Notes: generated by a model not told the origin, from the letters alone. Counted from the stretch's first letter, positions 1-9,569 are shown. The stretch: DNA of 64,000 nucleotides from CBFHMJ01 sp965656875 (GCA_965656875.1 CBFHMJ010000010.1:298580-362579), one strand, 5' to 3'. Translations and numbers: made by a program.

Positions 1-73
1 GTTCTATCAATTCGGCGGGCGTCAGTTGACCATCCGAGCAGGTTGTATGTGAGTGTAAGTCTACTTTAAACAT
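1..73 (-). CDS. rnm: RNase AM (PHP-domain 5'-3' exoribonuclease), 5' end only
   Basis: The first 24 codons of a minus-strand gene start at the ATG complementary to 71-73 and run off the left edge. The peptide begins MFKVDLHSHTTCSDGQLTP. The DLHSHTTCSDG stretch is the first metal-binding HxH motif of the PHP phosphoesterase family, and its close match to E. coli YciV/TrpH (RNase AM, trimming of 5' ends of rRNA and oligonucleotides) is what identifies it. The gene is divergent from the trp leader, the same arrangement as in enterics and vibrios, which supports the call. Only the N-terminus is visible, so integrity cannot be judged. Confidence 0.85.
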   Translation of the reverse strand, partial: MFKVDLHSHTTCSDGQLTPAELIE

Positions 74-126
74 CAAGTTTCAGGCTTGTTTTTAATGGCG
101 GCGGATTGTCTCATAAAATTTAAGTG

Positions 127-158
127 TTGACATCGTTATATAAACAACGTTTTACTAT
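127..158 (+). promoter_or_regulatory. probable trp operon promoter
   Basis: A perfect -35 hexamer TTGACA lies at 127-132. The -10 is less clear: TTTACT at 151-156 (18-nt spacer) or TACTAT at 153-158 (20-nt spacer), each matching 4 of 6 consensus bases. Transcription would start near 160-165 and give a leader of about 95 nt before the leader peptide. No full TrpR operator palindrome was recognised; GTAGTAC near 211-217 resembles only one half-site. Confidence 0.5.
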
Positions 159-255
159 AGGGCACTTGCCGAGCTGGTAAGACTTTCTTTTGAAAGCAAC
201 GGCAAAAAACGTAGTACAACAACTAACCGTATAAACAATAAAACCGGAAAGAATC

Positions 256-309
256 ATGACAACATTTGCAACAACACTTCATACAAAACATTGGTGGTGG
301 CCCGTCTGA
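256..309 (+). CDS. trpL: trp operon leader peptide
   Basis: A 17-residue ORF, MTTFATTLHTKHWWWPV, begins at the ATG at 256 and ends with TGA at 307-309. An AAAGAATC stretch upstream can serve as ribosome binding site. It holds three consecutive tryptophan codons (TGG at 292-300) just before its stop, the signature of a trp attenuation peptide: ribosome stalling at the Trp codons when charged tRNA-Trp is scarce favours an antiterminator and lets transcription enter trpE. It lies 67 bases before the attenuator hairpin. Identification rests on position, the Trp run and the downstream terminator. Confidence 0.93.
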   Translation: MTTFATTLHTKHWWWPV

Positions 310-376
310 CAGGGTCTTGTGTTGCATATGTTTACGCCGTAGTGCGAAGCGCAAATTAACAAAAAATAGCATTCAC

Positions 377-408
377 AAAGCCCGTTTCAACCGAACGGGC
401 TTTTTTTT
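377..408 (+). terminator. trp attenuator (rho-independent terminator)
   Basis: A perfect 10-bp stem AAAGCCCGTT (377-386) / AACGGGCTTT (394-403) with a 7-nt loop runs into eight T's (401-408). It stands between trpL and trpE, the position of the 3:4 terminator hairpin of a trp attenuator. I did not model the competing 2:3 antiterminator. Confidence 0.92.
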
Positions 409-462
409 GTCCTGAATTTGTTGAAGCGGTACATTGATTGCCTGAATAGACGAGATAAAAAG

Positions 463-2100
463 ATGATATTCAGTAACATCCGAACCAATCCGGGAGAAGT
501 ATCCAGTATTTCTCTTACAACAGATTACATCGCCGATCCGCTGAGTCTGTTTACACAACTTAGTCAGGATCGCACCAACAGTCTGTTATTAGAATCTGCA
601 GAGATCGATAGCAAAGATCATTTAAAAAGCATCATGGTCATTGATGCAGCCGTCAAAATCGTTTGTCATGGTCGCCAGGTTTCCCTACATGCAATGACAC
701 CCAACGGCCTGAGTGTACTGGCATTTCTTCAGGAAAAACTTCAGCCTCACGCCGCTACCAACCTGACTGACGAATCCCTGATTATTGATTTTCCTCCCTA
801 CCCGGCTAATCAAACGGAAGAAGAGCGTTTAAAGTTTGCTAATGCATTTGAAGTCTTGCGTACTGCAATCAACGAAATCAAAACCTATGGTGACAATCCA
901 TTTTCCTTGTTCCTCGGCGGTGCTTTTGCCTATGACATGATTGGAACATTCGAAGATTTGCCGGACGTGCCAACTGGTTTCAATAACTGTCCGGATTACT
1001 GTTTTTATCTCGCAGAAACACTGATTCTCATCGACCATCAGGAACAGACAACACAATTGATGGGTAATGTATTTTCCGGTGAGCATGCCATCCAGAACTG
1101 TTTTGAAGTTGGTAAACGACTGGAACTGTTACAACAAGCTTGTGAATCCTTTGTACAACAGCCACCACAACCAGAAATGGTTGCTGATCCTGATGCTGAA
1201 AAACCAGACGTATCGGTCAATATCAATGATGAAGCCTATCGTGATCAGGTAATCGCCTTGAAGAAAAACATCGTTGATGGTGATGTATTTCAGGTCGTGC
1301 CTTCACGTAGCTTCTTTGTGAAATGCCCGGACTCAATTGCGGCTTATCGCCAATTGAAAAAACAAAATCCAAGTCCATACATGTTTTACATGAATGACAG
1401 TGAATTTGTGTTATTTGGTGCCTCTCCTGAATCGGCGCTTAAATACGAAGCCAGTTCGCGTCAGGTAGAAGTGTATCCAATTGCCGGAACGCGTCGTCGT
1501 GGATTTAAGCCTGATGGGTCGATTGACCTGGATTTAGATAGCCGTATTGAACTGGAATTACGGGAAGACACTAAAGAAAAAGCAGAGCATCTAATGCTGG
1601 TGGATTTAGCCCGTAATGATATTGCCCGCATTTCTAATCCTGGTACCCGATTCGTCAAAGAATTATTGAAAGTCGATCGCTACTCCTATGTGATGCATTT
1701 AGTCTCCCGTGTCATCGGTACTCTGCGAGACGATTTAGATGCACTGCACGCTTATCAGGCTTGCATGAACATGGGGACGCTGGTTGGTGCGCCAAAAGTA
1801 AAAGCGGCTGAAATTCTGCGTCATGTCGAAACACAACGTCGCGGCAGTTACGGTGGTGCCGTTGGCTATCTGACAGGCAATGGTGACATGGATAGCTGTA
1901 TTGTCATTCGTTCGGCGCTGGTGAAAGGCGGTACGGCATGCGTTCAGGCAGGTGCCGGTGTTGTCTTCGATTCTGATCCGCAATCCGAAGCAGATGAAAC
2001 TCGTAGTAAAGCTCAGGCAGTTGTTACTGCAATTCAGGCATCTCAGATGCAAAAGCCCGTCTCATTTGCTCAGTCTGGTCAGGAAGGAAATGAATCATGA
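463..2100 (+). CDS. trpE: anthranilate synthase component I
   Basis: TrpE (545 aa from the ATG at 463) makes anthranilate from chorismate, using ammonia channelled from TrpG. The N-terminal part has the LLLESAEIDSKD segment, which contains the LLES motif used for tryptophan feedback inhibition. The chorismate-binding half has the expected conserved strings: PYMFYMND, ASPES, PIAGTRRRG, DLARNDIARI, VDRYSYVMHLVS, GAPKVKAAE and GSYGGAVGYL. The frame can be extended to a TTG at 418, but that codon is close to the attenuator T-run; the ATG at 463 gives the normal TrpE length and N-terminus. The stop overlaps the trpG start by 4 bases (ATGA), so the two subunits are probably translationally coupled. 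Confidence 0.97.
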   Translation: MIFSNIRTNPGEVSSISLTTDYIADPLSLFTQLSQDRTNSLLLESAEIDSKDHLKSIMVIDAAVKIVCHGRQVSLHAMTPNGLSVLAFLQEKLQPHAATNLTDESLIIDFPPYPANQTEEERLKFANAFEVLRTAINEIKTYGDNPFSLFLGGAFAYDMIGTFEDLPDVPTGFNNCPDYCFYLAETLILIDHQEQTTQLMGNVFSGEHAIQNCFEVGKRLELLQQACESFVQQPPQPEMVADPDAEKPDVSVNINDEAYRDQVIALKKNIVDGDVFQVVPSRSFFVKCPDSIAAYRQLKKQNPSPYMFYMNDSEFVLFGASPESALKYEASSRQVEVYPIAGTRRRGFKPDGSIDLDLDSRIELELREDTKEKAEHLMLVDLARNDIARISNPGTRFVKELLKVDRYSYVMHLVSRVIGTLRDDLDALHAYQACMNMGTLVGAPKVKAAEILRHVETQRRGSYGGAVGYLTGNGDMDSCIVIRSALVKGGTACVQAGAGVVFDSDPQSEADETRSKAQAVVTAIQASQMQKPVSFAQSGQEGNES

Positions 2101-2690
2101 AACCGATTGTATATTTACTGGATAACTTCGACTCATTTACCTACAACCTGGTAAACGAACTGGCCATGCTGGATTTTGAACTGGCTATTTATCGTAATAA
2201 CCTGGATGCACGCTATATCGCAGACAAAATGGCACAAGAAAACCGCCCGGTACTATTACTTTTATCACCAGGTCCTGGAGCGCCAAAACAAGCGGGTTGT
2301 ATGGCGGAACTGATTTCATTATGCAAAGGTCGATATCCAATTTTAGGAATCTGTCTGGGGCATCAGGCGCTGATTGAAAGCTACGGCGGCACCATCGGTC
2401 ATGCGGGCGAAACTGTACATGGTAAAACGTCTGAAATCCTGATGCAGGATCACCCGTTATTCAATGGTTTACCCGAAAAATTTAATGTCGCTCGTTATCA
2501 CTCACTGATGGCAACTGACGTCCCTTCAACGGTGGATGTCATTGCAACCGTTGACCATATTCCAATGGCGGTCATCAATGAAGTTGATAAGGTGATCGGT
2601 TATCAATTCCACCCTGAATCTATCCTTACCACTCACGGTACTCAACTACTCAAACAAAGCATCGACTGGCTTTTAGCGGAGGCAGCATGA
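2097..2690 (+). CDS. trpG: anthranilate synthase component II (glutamine amidotransferase)
   Basis: A 197-aa class I glutamine amidotransferase that releases ammonia from glutamine for TrpE. It begins with LLDNFDSFTYN, carries the oxyanion-forming SPGPGAP segment, the catalytic cysteine in GICLGHQ and the His/Glu pair in YQFHPESILT. It stands alone here, unlike the TrpG-TrpD fusion of E. coli, and matches the unfused arrangement of vibrios and Shewanella. It overlaps trpE by 4 bases at its start and trpD by 4 bases at its end. A role shared with p-aminobenzoate synthesis is possible for such enzymes but nothing here points to it. Confidence 0.96.
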   Translation: MKPIVYLLDNFDSFTYNLVNELAMLDFELAIYRNNLDARYIADKMAQENRPVLLLLSPGPGAPKQAGCMAELISLCKGRYPILGICLGHQALIESYGGTIGHAGETVHGKTSEILMQDHPLFNGLPEKFNVARYHSLMATDVPSTVDVIATVDHIPMAVINEVDKVIGYQFHPESILTTHGTQLLKQSIDWLLAEAA

Positions 2691-3709
2691 ACCAGTTACT
2701 CGATACACTCATTAGCGGACGCTCATTAAGCAATCACCAAACTTATTTGTTATTCGAAAAAATTGTTCAGGGCGAAGTCGATCCTATGATGTTAGCCGCA
2801 CTGCTAACCGCATTTAAAATCAAAGGCGAAACCCCCGAAGAAATCGCCGGTGCTGCTGCTGCCATGCGAGATAATGCCGTACCATTTGAGCGCCCCAATT
2901 ACTTATATGCCGACAGTTGTGGTACAGGTGGTGACGGTTCAAATACCATAAATATCTCAACTACCGCTGCAATTGTTGCCGCTGCTGCTGGCCTGCCTAT
3001 TGTTAAGCATGGTAATCGCAGTGTTTCATCGCGATCCGGATCTGCCGACTTGATGGAAGCACTTGGACTGGACATAAATTTATCGCCTGAACGTTCAGCA
3101 GCCTGTCTGAACGAATGCAACATGACATTCTTGTTCGCTCCGGCCTGGCACGCTGGCGTAAAACACGCCATGCCGACACGAAAAGCACTAAAAACACGGA
3201 CCCTGTTCAATCTGCTTGGGCCTTTGTTAAATCCTGCTCGTCCGGCTATTCAACTTATGGGTGTGTACGATCCAGATTTATGTCTGCCCATCGCAAAAAC
3301 ATTAAAAATTCTTGGCGTGGAACGTGCGCTGGTAGTTAATGGTTCCGGCACTGATGAAATTGCCCTACACGGCCCAACAACGGTTGCTGAACTGAATTTT
3401 GGTGAGATCACAGAATACAAACTAACACCTGCCGATTTCGGCGCACCTGATTTCACGCTGGAAGACATTAAGGGTGGCAGTCCGGAAGAAAATGCTGAAA
3501 GTGTATTAGCGATTCTACGAGGTGAAGCTCCCGATGCTCATAACTACGCCATTGCCGTCAATGTCGGCGCGTTGCTCTATTTGTTTAACAAAGTCGATAA
3601 TGTAAAAGAAGGTGCAGAACAGGCACTTGCGCTGATTAAATCGGGTAACTGCATGAACACATTAGAAAAACTCAAACAGTTTTGCGCCGCTGAGCAGGAG
3701 CAGGCATAA
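2687..3709 (+). CDS. trpD: anthranilate phosphoribosyltransferase
   Basis: A 340-aa enzyme that transfers phosphoribose from PRPP to anthranilate, the second committed step of tryptophan synthesis. The PRPP-binding CGTGGDGSNTINIST glycine loop, the KHGNRSVSSRSGSAD segment and the NLLGPLLNPARP motif are all present and typical of the family. Length is normal. The ATG overlaps the end of trpG (ATGA) and the stop abuts the trpCF start (TAAATGG), so the genes form one tightly packed translation unit. No fusion to TrpG. Confidence 0.97.
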   Translation: MNQLLDTLISGRSLSNHQTYLLFEKIVQGEVDPMMLAALLTAFKIKGETPEEIAGAAAAMRDNAVPFERPNYLYADSCGTGGDGSNTINISTTAAIVAAAAGLPIVKHGNRSVSSRSGSADLMEALGLDINLSPERSAACLNECNMTFLFAPAWHAGVKHAMPTRKALKTRTLFNLLGPLLNPARPAIQLMGVYDPDLCLPIAKTLKILGVERALVVNGSGTDEIALHGPTTVAELNFGEITEYKLTPADFGAPDFTLEDIKGGSPEENAESVLAILRGEAPDAHNYAIAVNVGALLYLFNKVDNVKEGAEQALALIKSGNCMNTLEKLKQFCAAEQEQA

Positions 3710-5080
3710 ATGGCAAACATCTTAGAAAAAATCGTCGCCGACAAAGCGATCGAAGTTGCCCAACGAAAACAGGATTTTCCTCTGTCAGCTTTTGAGCACC
3801 TGTTGGAGCCATCAGCACGAGGGTTCAAAACAGCACTGTCTGAAACTCAAACCAGCTTTATCCTTGAATGCAAAAAAGCTTCACCATCAAAAGGGCTGAT
3901 TCGTGATGTCTTTGATCTCAATGAGATTTGTGGTGTTTACAAAGATTACGCAACCTGTATCTCCGTGTTGACGGATGAAAAGTACTTTCAAGGGAGCTTT
4001 GACTATCTAAAAACCGTTAGCGGTCTGGTTGAGCAACCATTGATCTGCAAAGACTTCTTTATTGATGCTTATCAGGTAAAACTGGCACGTTACTTTGGCG
4101 GAAATGCCATCCTGCTAATGCTATCCGTGTTAGATGACCAGCAATATCAGGAACTGGCGGATGTTGCACGATCACTCAACATGGATATTCTGACAGAAGT
4201 CAGTAATGAAGAAGAAGTGCATCGTGCGCTGGCACTCAATGCTGACATTATCGGTATCAATAATCGCAACCTACGAGATCTGTCCACTGACCTGGCGACC
4301 AGTTATAAACTTAGAACACTGATTCCAGCCGATAAACTGGTTATTTCAGAATCCGGCATTTATCACCATCAACAAGTCAAAGCATTGTCTCGTATATGCA
4401 ATGGGTTCCTGGTCGGAAGCTCTTTAATGGCACAAGCGGATTTACGGGCAGCCTGTCGAAAATTAATTACCGGAGAACATAAATACTGCGGCCTGACTCG
4501 TGTGGAAGATGCCACTGCGGCTCATGAAGCAGGCGCAACCTGGGGCGGATTGATTTTCTATCCCAAATCGCCACGATACATTGCACCTGACGATGCAAAA
4601 CAGCTTGCTTCGTCAGTGCCATTGCAATTTGTCGGTGTCTTCGTCAATGAATCGCCAGATAAGGTAGCAATGATCGCGCAACAATTGTCTCTGGCCGCCG
4701 TGCAACTGCATGGCAATGAAGACGAGGCTTATATTCAAACACTCAAATCACAATTACCAGCCGGGTGCGAAATCTGGAAAGCGTTGCCCGTCAAAGATCA
4801 ACAGCCTGTTTTCAATCTCTCCGTGGATCGTTACTTACTGGATTGCTGGCATAAAGAATTACCCGGTGGCAGCGGTAATCAGTTCGACTGGTCACTGTTA
4901 GCTGACTTACCGTTGGATACAAAAGTCATGCTTGCTGGCGGCTTATCACCCGACAACATTGCTGACGCGGTAGCACAACCGGTTATCGGCCTTGATATTA
5001 ATTCCGGCGTGGAACTGTCTCCCGGCGTAAAAGATAAACAACGCATTGCACACACTGCATCTTATTTCAGGAAATACTAG
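3710..5080 (+). CDS. trpCF: bifunctional indole-3-glycerol phosphate synthase / phosphoribosylanthranilate isomerase
   Basis: A 456-aa fusion of two TIM barrels catalysing consecutive steps (PRA isomerisation and IGP formation). Residues 1-255 are TrpC: ILECKKASPSKG, CKDFFIDAYQV, LTEVSNEEE and ISESGI are recognisable. Residues from about 257 are TrpF: KYCGLTRVEDA starts the second barrel and LAGGLSPDNI and GLDINSGVELSPGVKD end it. The same C-F fusion occurs in E. coli, Vibrio and Shewanella. It begins directly after trpD, and trpB follows after 3 bases. Confidence 0.96.
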   Translation: MANILEKIVADKAIEVAQRKQDFPLSAFEHLLEPSARGFKTALSETQTSFILECKKASPSKGLIRDVFDLNEICGVYKDYATCISVLTDEKYFQGSFDYLKTVSGLVEQPLICKDFFIDAYQVKLARYFGGNAILLMLSVLDDQQYQELADVARSLNMDILTEVSNEEEVHRALALNADIIGINNRNLRDLSTDLATSYKLRTLIPADKLVISESGIYHHQQVKALSRICNGFLVGSSLMAQADLRAACRKLITGEHKYCGLTRVEDATAAHEAGATWGGLIFYPKSPRYIAPDDAKQLASSVPLQFVGVFVNESPDKVAMIAQQLSLAAVQLHGNEDEAYIQTLKSQLPAGCEIWKALPVKDQQPVFNLSVDRYLLDCWHKELPGGSGNQFDWSLLADLPLDTKVMLAGGLSPDNIADAVAQPVIGLDINSGVELSPGVKDKQRIAHTASYFRKY

Positions 5081-5083
5081 ATC

Positions 5084-6271
5084 ATGAACAAACTTAACCC
5101 CTACTTTGGCGAATTCGGCGGCATGTTCGTGCCTGAATTGCTCGTGCCAGCACTGGAGCAACTGGAACAAGCATTCATTGATGCACAGGACGATCCCTCA
5201 TTTACTGCCGAGTTCAGCAAACTGCTTGACGAATATGCCGGTCGTCCAACACCACTGACGCTGACTCGTAACCTTAGCCCTAACCCACTGGCTAAAATCT
5301 ACCTGAAACGTGAAGATTTACTCCACGGTGGTGCGCATAAAACGAACCAGGTACTTGGTCAGGCTTTGCTGACTAAACGGATGGGTAAAAAGGAAGTTAT
5401 TGCCGAAACAGGCGCAGGGCAACACGGTGTAGCAACGGCTATCGCCTGTTCATTGCTCGGCTTAAAATGTCGCGTATATATGGGTGCTAAAGATGTAGAA
5501 CGCCAACAGCCTAATGTCTTTCGTATGCGATTAATGGGAGCTGAAGTAATTCCTGTAACCGCTGGCAGTGGCACGCTGAAAGATGCAGTAAACGAAGCAC
5601 TCAGAGACTGGGCTGCCAGCTATAAAGAAGCACATTATTTGTTAGGCACTGCTGCCGGGCCGCATCCTTTCCCAACAATAGTACGTGAATTCCAGCGAAT
5701 GATTGGCGAAGAAGCCAAACAGCAAATATTAAAAGCGGAAGGTAAGTTACCGGATGAAGTCATTGCCTGTGTCGGCGGTGGTTCAAATGCCATTGGGATG
5801 TTTGCCGACTTCATTGATGAAAGTGATGTAAAACTGGTAGGTGTTGAGCCAGGCGGTAAGGGAACCGATACCCATCAACATGGTGCCGCCTTATCGACCG
5901 ACAGTTACGGTATTTTGCACGGTGCCTATACCGCAATCATGCAAAATCCGGATGGTCAGATTGAGGAAAGCTGGTCAGTGTCCGCCGGTCTGGATTACCC
6001 AGCTGTTGGCCCTGAGCACACTCATTTGAAAAAAACTGGCCGTGCGCAATATGTCGCCGTGAATGATGATGAAGCTCTTGAGGCGTTCCAACTATTAGCC
6101 AGAAACGAAGGCATTATTCCAGCCCTGGAATCATCCCACGCACTGGCTTATGCCATTAAACGAGCCAAAGCAGCTACCGAGCCTACCGTATTGCTGGTTA
6201 ATTTATCTGGTCGTGGTGACAAAGATCTGGCCCACGTACACCGCTTATTATCTGAGGGAGAAGACGCATGA
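5084..6271 (+). CDS. trpB: tryptophan synthase beta subunit
   Basis: A 395-aa PLP enzyme that condenses indole, received through the tunnel from TrpA, with serine. N-terminal NPYFGEFGGMFVPE, the PLP lysine in HGGAHKTNQVLG, the AETGAGQHG segment, the phosphate-binding GGGSNAIGMF loop and the C-terminal NLSGRGDKD are all intact. Length is that of the classical TrpB1 type. It overlaps trpA by 4 bases (ATGA). Confidence 0.98.
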   Translation: MNKLNPYFGEFGGMFVPELLVPALEQLEQAFIDAQDDPSFTAEFSKLLDEYAGRPTPLTLTRNLSPNPLAKIYLKREDLLHGGAHKTNQVLGQALLTKRMGKKEVIAETGAGQHGVATAIACSLLGLKCRVYMGAKDVERQQPNVFRMRLMGAEVIPVTAGSGTLKDAVNEALRDWAASYKEAHYLLGTAAGPHPFPTIVREFQRMIGEEAKQQILKAEGKLPDEVIACVGGGSNAIGMFADFIDESDVKLVGVEPGGKGTDTHQHGAALSTDSYGILHGAYTAIMQNPDGQIEESWSVSAGLDYPAVGPEHTHLKKTGRAQYVAVNDDEALEAFQLLARNEGIIPALESSHALAYAIKRAKAATEPTVLLVNLSGRGDKDLAHVHRLLSEGEDA

Positions 6272-7092
6272 ATCCGCCATTAACCAAACGTTATGATGAT
6301 TTGTTCAAACAATTGGGCGACAACAATCAAGGCGCATTTATCCCGTTTGTAACGCTTGGTGATTCGGGTAAAGAAGCATCATTAGCCATTATCCGTACTC
6401 TCATTGATGCCGGTGCTGACGCTTTAGAACTGGGCATCCCCTTTTCAGATCCAATTGCCGATGGCCCAACCATTCAGGCAGCTAATATTCGCGCTCTTGC
6501 GGCTGATATTACGCCAGCCGATTGTTTCGACATCATCAAAACGATTCGAGAGGAATATCCGCTAATCCCAATTGGCTTGCTCTTATACAGCAACCTGGTC
6601 ATGGCTCGAGGAATCAGTACGTTTTATGAAACGGCAGCGAGTGCGGGAGTAGATTCAGTGTTAGTTGCAGATGTACCCGTGAGGGAAAGTAAACCCTTCC
6701 GACAGGCTGCTCTTGCCAATGGTATTGCACCCATCTTTATTTGCGCCCCAAATACTCACGACGACACGATTAGACAACTAGCGTCTTATGGCCGGGGATA
6801 TACGTATCTGTTGAGTCGTTCAGGCGTAACTGGTGCGGAAGTTGAAGTTGAAATGCCAGCTGATGAATTGGTGAGTAAACTGAAATTGTATCACGCTGCC
6901 CCACCTGTACTGGGCTTTGGTATTTCAACACCTGAGCATGTGAAAGACGCCATAAATGCTGGCGCTGCTGGTGCGATTAGTGGTTCTGCGATTGTAAAAA
7001 TCATTGAGCAAACGCTGGACGACTCGGCTGCAACTCGCGAACAACTGACTCACTTTGTTCAACAAATGAAGGCAGCTACAGCCATAAATTAG
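6268..7092 (+). CDS. trpA: tryptophan synthase alpha subunit
   Basis: A 274-aa TIM barrel that cleaves indole-3-glycerol phosphate to indole and glyceraldehyde 3-phosphate. The catalytic Glu and Asp sit in ALELGIPFSDPIADGPTIQ, and the phosphate-binding GFGIS and GSAIVKI loops are visible. It is the last gene of the operon; transcription then meets a convergent gene on the minus strand whose stop is only 86 bases away. Confidence 0.97.
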   Translation: MNPPLTKRYDDLFKQLGDNNQGAFIPFVTLGDSGKEASLAIIRTLIDAGADALELGIPFSDPIADGPTIQAANIRALAADITPADCFDIIKTIREEYPLIPIGLLLYSNLVMARGISTFYETAASAGVDSVLVADVPVRESKPFRQAALANGIAPIFICAPNTHDDTIRQLASYGRGYTYLLSRSGVTGAEVEVEMPADELVSKLKLYHAAPPVLGFGISTPEHVKDAINAGAAGAISGSAIVKIIEQTLDDSAATREQLTHFVQQMKAATAIN

Positions 7093-7134
7093 TGCGAAAT
7101 GCGCCTTATCAGATAAACCATAATCGGATGAATC

Positions 7135-7165
7135 ATAGCGAGTTGGCTTACCCCCGACTCGCTAT
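7135..7165. terminator. stem-loop between convergent trpA and the ToxR-type regulator
   Basis: A perfect 9-bp inverted repeat ATAGCGAGT (7135-7143) / ACTCGCTAT (7157-7165) encloses a 13-nt loop in the 86-bp gap between two convergent genes. Neither side has a good T-run, so it may be a weak or factor-assisted terminator or an mRNA 3'-end stabiliser. Confidence 0.45.
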
Positions 7166-7178
7166 TCAAGCTATTGAT

Positions 7179-9485
7179 TTACTGAGGTTGCTGGCTTACC
7201 TTAACCAGATTACTTTCCGCCCCCAACGACTTCACCAACAGGATATTATCTGCACCAGGGGGGTGTTGAGAGATATCAAAATTCAAACTAAATCGATTAT
7301 TTCCCGTTGAACGCCGTTCATGCCCTGATGCTGTGAATACATCAACATAAGAATGACGACCTTTCCTCCCGGCAACATAAACCGAATCCGAAGCGACCGC
7401 CCACTGGTTTGTAACCGGTGCCCCTCGTCCGGGCCATTCTCCTCTTAACTGACGAAGCCACTGCCCATCCCGAGATAGCGTCATTTTAATCAATTGTCGA
7501 TCCTCTGTAATTGCAAACGCTTGCTGTTGATCAACATAACGCCACGCGATAAGGCTGGGCATGAATGTTTCTCGTTCACCTGATTTAACCGTCAGTTGAA
7601 TCAGATTAGTCGAACCGTTTCTTGCCTGAGAAAACACAACTGCCTGGCTGTCAGGTGTCCAGACCGGACTGTTTATGATTTCCAGTGAGCGAGTAAGAAA
7701 CCTTGGCGACTGAATATCTGATTGTTGCTGGCACGACAAGGATTCTCTCGAAGCATCCACTAAAGCCAGTTGCCCATTCAACACGGCAAATAACCGCTGC
7801 TCATCAGGGCTAATTTGCAACGCAGACAAACGACTGGCCGCATCCCAACAAGCCAGTGTTTTTTCTTCTCCCTGATACCAACGCTGAACAGTTAATACAT
7901 CATGAAAACGAGAGGCATAATAAATGGCGCCCGTTTGTTTACCGTAGACTGGAAAATCCTGAGCGCCGGATAATGCCAGAAGCTTTGCCGGTGACAGTCG
8001 AACAGCATCGTCAGACTCATTACTTTCGCCCGCAGATAGCAACATGGGTTGCTCTTCGACGTCCATATAATTACCGTTATGCTGCCGCATCAGGTAGCAC
8101 AGAGATGTCTGTACCGTACAGTCCGCAAAAATCGCATTGGTATAAGGCGGTAAATTATCAATGATTTGCAAACGGTTTGTCGTCAGATTAAAACGGGCAA
8201 CTTTTTGATTAAATGCGCTGACAGAAACATGCTGATTATCCTGATGCCAGATAATCCGGGCAGGTTTCATTGGCAAGGTTCGGTTGGCAATCAATTCACC
8301 GGTCGCGACATTAATCACTAACAATGAATATTCTTCAGGTGCTACTTCACGCAACACCGCAAGATAATCACCATTAAACGATTCTGTTGCGGCAAAATCG
8401 CCAGCACCTGCAACAGAAGGAGCCGTCACCTGGCTAAATGCTTCTGTATCCAACGTCAGTCGCCAAATACCGCGATTTTTTCCAACAACGCCTTCCTGAG
8501 CCAGATACAACGAACGATTGTCATGACTCCAGCCCGCAACATAAAACGGTTGATTAGCGACAGATTGCAACAAGTTAATCTGATGATTCTCCAGTGACAT
8601 CACCAGATTCTGCTGACCAGTAGCATTTTTTCGTGTTACGGCCAAAAAGCGTCCATCAAAAGACAAATGCGGGTCCGTGTAATGGGCATCATCCCAACTG
8701 AGACGCTGCATATCGTTTCCAGCCAGCTTCATAAGATACAACTGTTGCGGATCACCCGCATTCGCACGATGAGAAAATACAATTGTGTCTGAATCCGGGT
8801 GGATGCTGGCGAATACTTCTGAACCAGCAATCGTGGTGACGGGCGTTACGGTGAAGTCTGGCTGTTGCTGTGATTCTTCATCAGTATTATCAGCTCGACG
8901 CCATTCAACTATCAGCAACATCACGATCAACACCGCACAGGCGGCCCACAATGTTTGTTTGAACGTTCGTGGAACAGATTGCTGATTTTCATTCGCTTGA
9001 TGATGCGATGTAAACGGCGTTTCAACCGGATTTTCATCAATCAACGGAGATTGACTGTTGAGTTTAACGTGACTTGTTTCTGCTTTGTTCTGATTACTTT
9101 CAGCGCTGTTGCGAGGAAAAGATGAGATAACAGGCGTCAGCAATTTATAACCCTGGCGAGGGACAGTTTTGATATACCGAGGCGCACGAGCATCGTCATT
9201 TAATAACTGACGCAACTTTTTTATGGCAGCTCTAATTGCCTCATCACTCACATGCCTCCCAGCCCAAACGTGTTGTTGAATGAGATCACGGGACACAAGC
9301 TGACCACGTTCTTCAATCAGAAGCGCCAATAACAAAAATAGCTGTGGTTCAATTTTCACGTCCTTTGTGTTGTTCAGAATCTCGTCCAATGCCGCTTCAT
9401 TGTCGGATAATGTCTCACACTTCAATAATCGTTCGTTTTGACGATCCAACAAATAATCACCAAAAGCGACGTAATTCTGTTCCAT
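7179..9485 (-). CDS. ToxR/CadC-type membrane transcriptional regulator with periplasmic beta-propeller
   Basis: A 768-aa protein with an N-terminal OmpR-type winged helix (residues about 10-125; VSDEAIRAAIKKLRQLLND and the TVPRQGYKL wing are diagnostic), a linker, one membrane span (TLWAACAVLIVMLLIVEW, about 178-196) and a long periplasmic part of repeated SPDG/SHD-like blades resembling TolB/PD40 propellers. This is the layout of CadC-like one-component regulators that sense in the periplasm and bind DNA without a phosphorelay. The ligand is unknown. It is divergent from a serine hydrolase gene at 9699, its most likely target by position, and the gap holds a 10-bp-phased direct repeat. Confidence 0.85.
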   Translation of the reverse strand: MEQNYVAFGDYLLDRQNERLLKCETLSDNEAALDEILNNTKDVKIEPQLFLLLALLIEERGQLVSRDLIQQHVWAGRHVSDEAIRAAIKKLRQLLNDDARAPRYIKTVPRQGYKLLTPVISSFPRNSAESNQNKAETSHVKLNSQSPLIDENPVETPFTSHHQANENQQSVPRTFKQTLWAACAVLIVMLLIVEWRRADNTDEESQQQPDFTVTPVTTIAGSEVFASIHPDSDTIVFSHRANAGDPQQLYLMKLAGNDMQRLSWDDAHYTDPHLSFDGRFLAVTRKNATGQQNLVMSLENHQINLLQSVANQPFYVAGWSHDNRSLYLAQEGVVGKNRGIWRLTLDTEAFSQVTAPSVAGAGDFAATESFNGDYLAVLREVAPEEYSLLVINVATGELIANRTLPMKPARIIWHQDNQHVSVSAFNQKVARFNLTTNRLQIIDNLPPYTNAIFADCTVQTSLCYLMRQHNGNYMDVEEQPMLLSAGESNESDDAVRLSPAKLLALSGAQDFPVYGKQTGAIYYASRFHDVLTVQRWYQGEEKTLACWDAASRLSALQISPDEQRLFAVLNGQLALVDASRESLSCQQQSDIQSPRFLTRSLEIINSPVWTPDSQAVVFSQARNGSTNLIQLTVKSGERETFMPSLIAWRYVDQQQAFAITEDRQLIKMTLSRDGQWLRQLRGEWPGRGAPVTNQWAVASDSVYVAGRKGRHSYVDVFTASGHERRSTGNNRFSLNFDISQHPPGADNILLVKSLGAESNLVKVSQQPQ

Positions 9486-9569
9486 AACTACCCTTTGTTG
9501 CTAATGTATTCGCTATATCCTGCAATAGAGAATTACACATAACAATTTGAATTTATTATCTATTTAATT

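Noticed and set aside
211..217. Possible TrpR operator half-site (GTAGTAC) in the trp leader
   Set aside because: Only one half of the palindrome is present and it lies downstream of the likely transcription start, so it is not supported as an operator.
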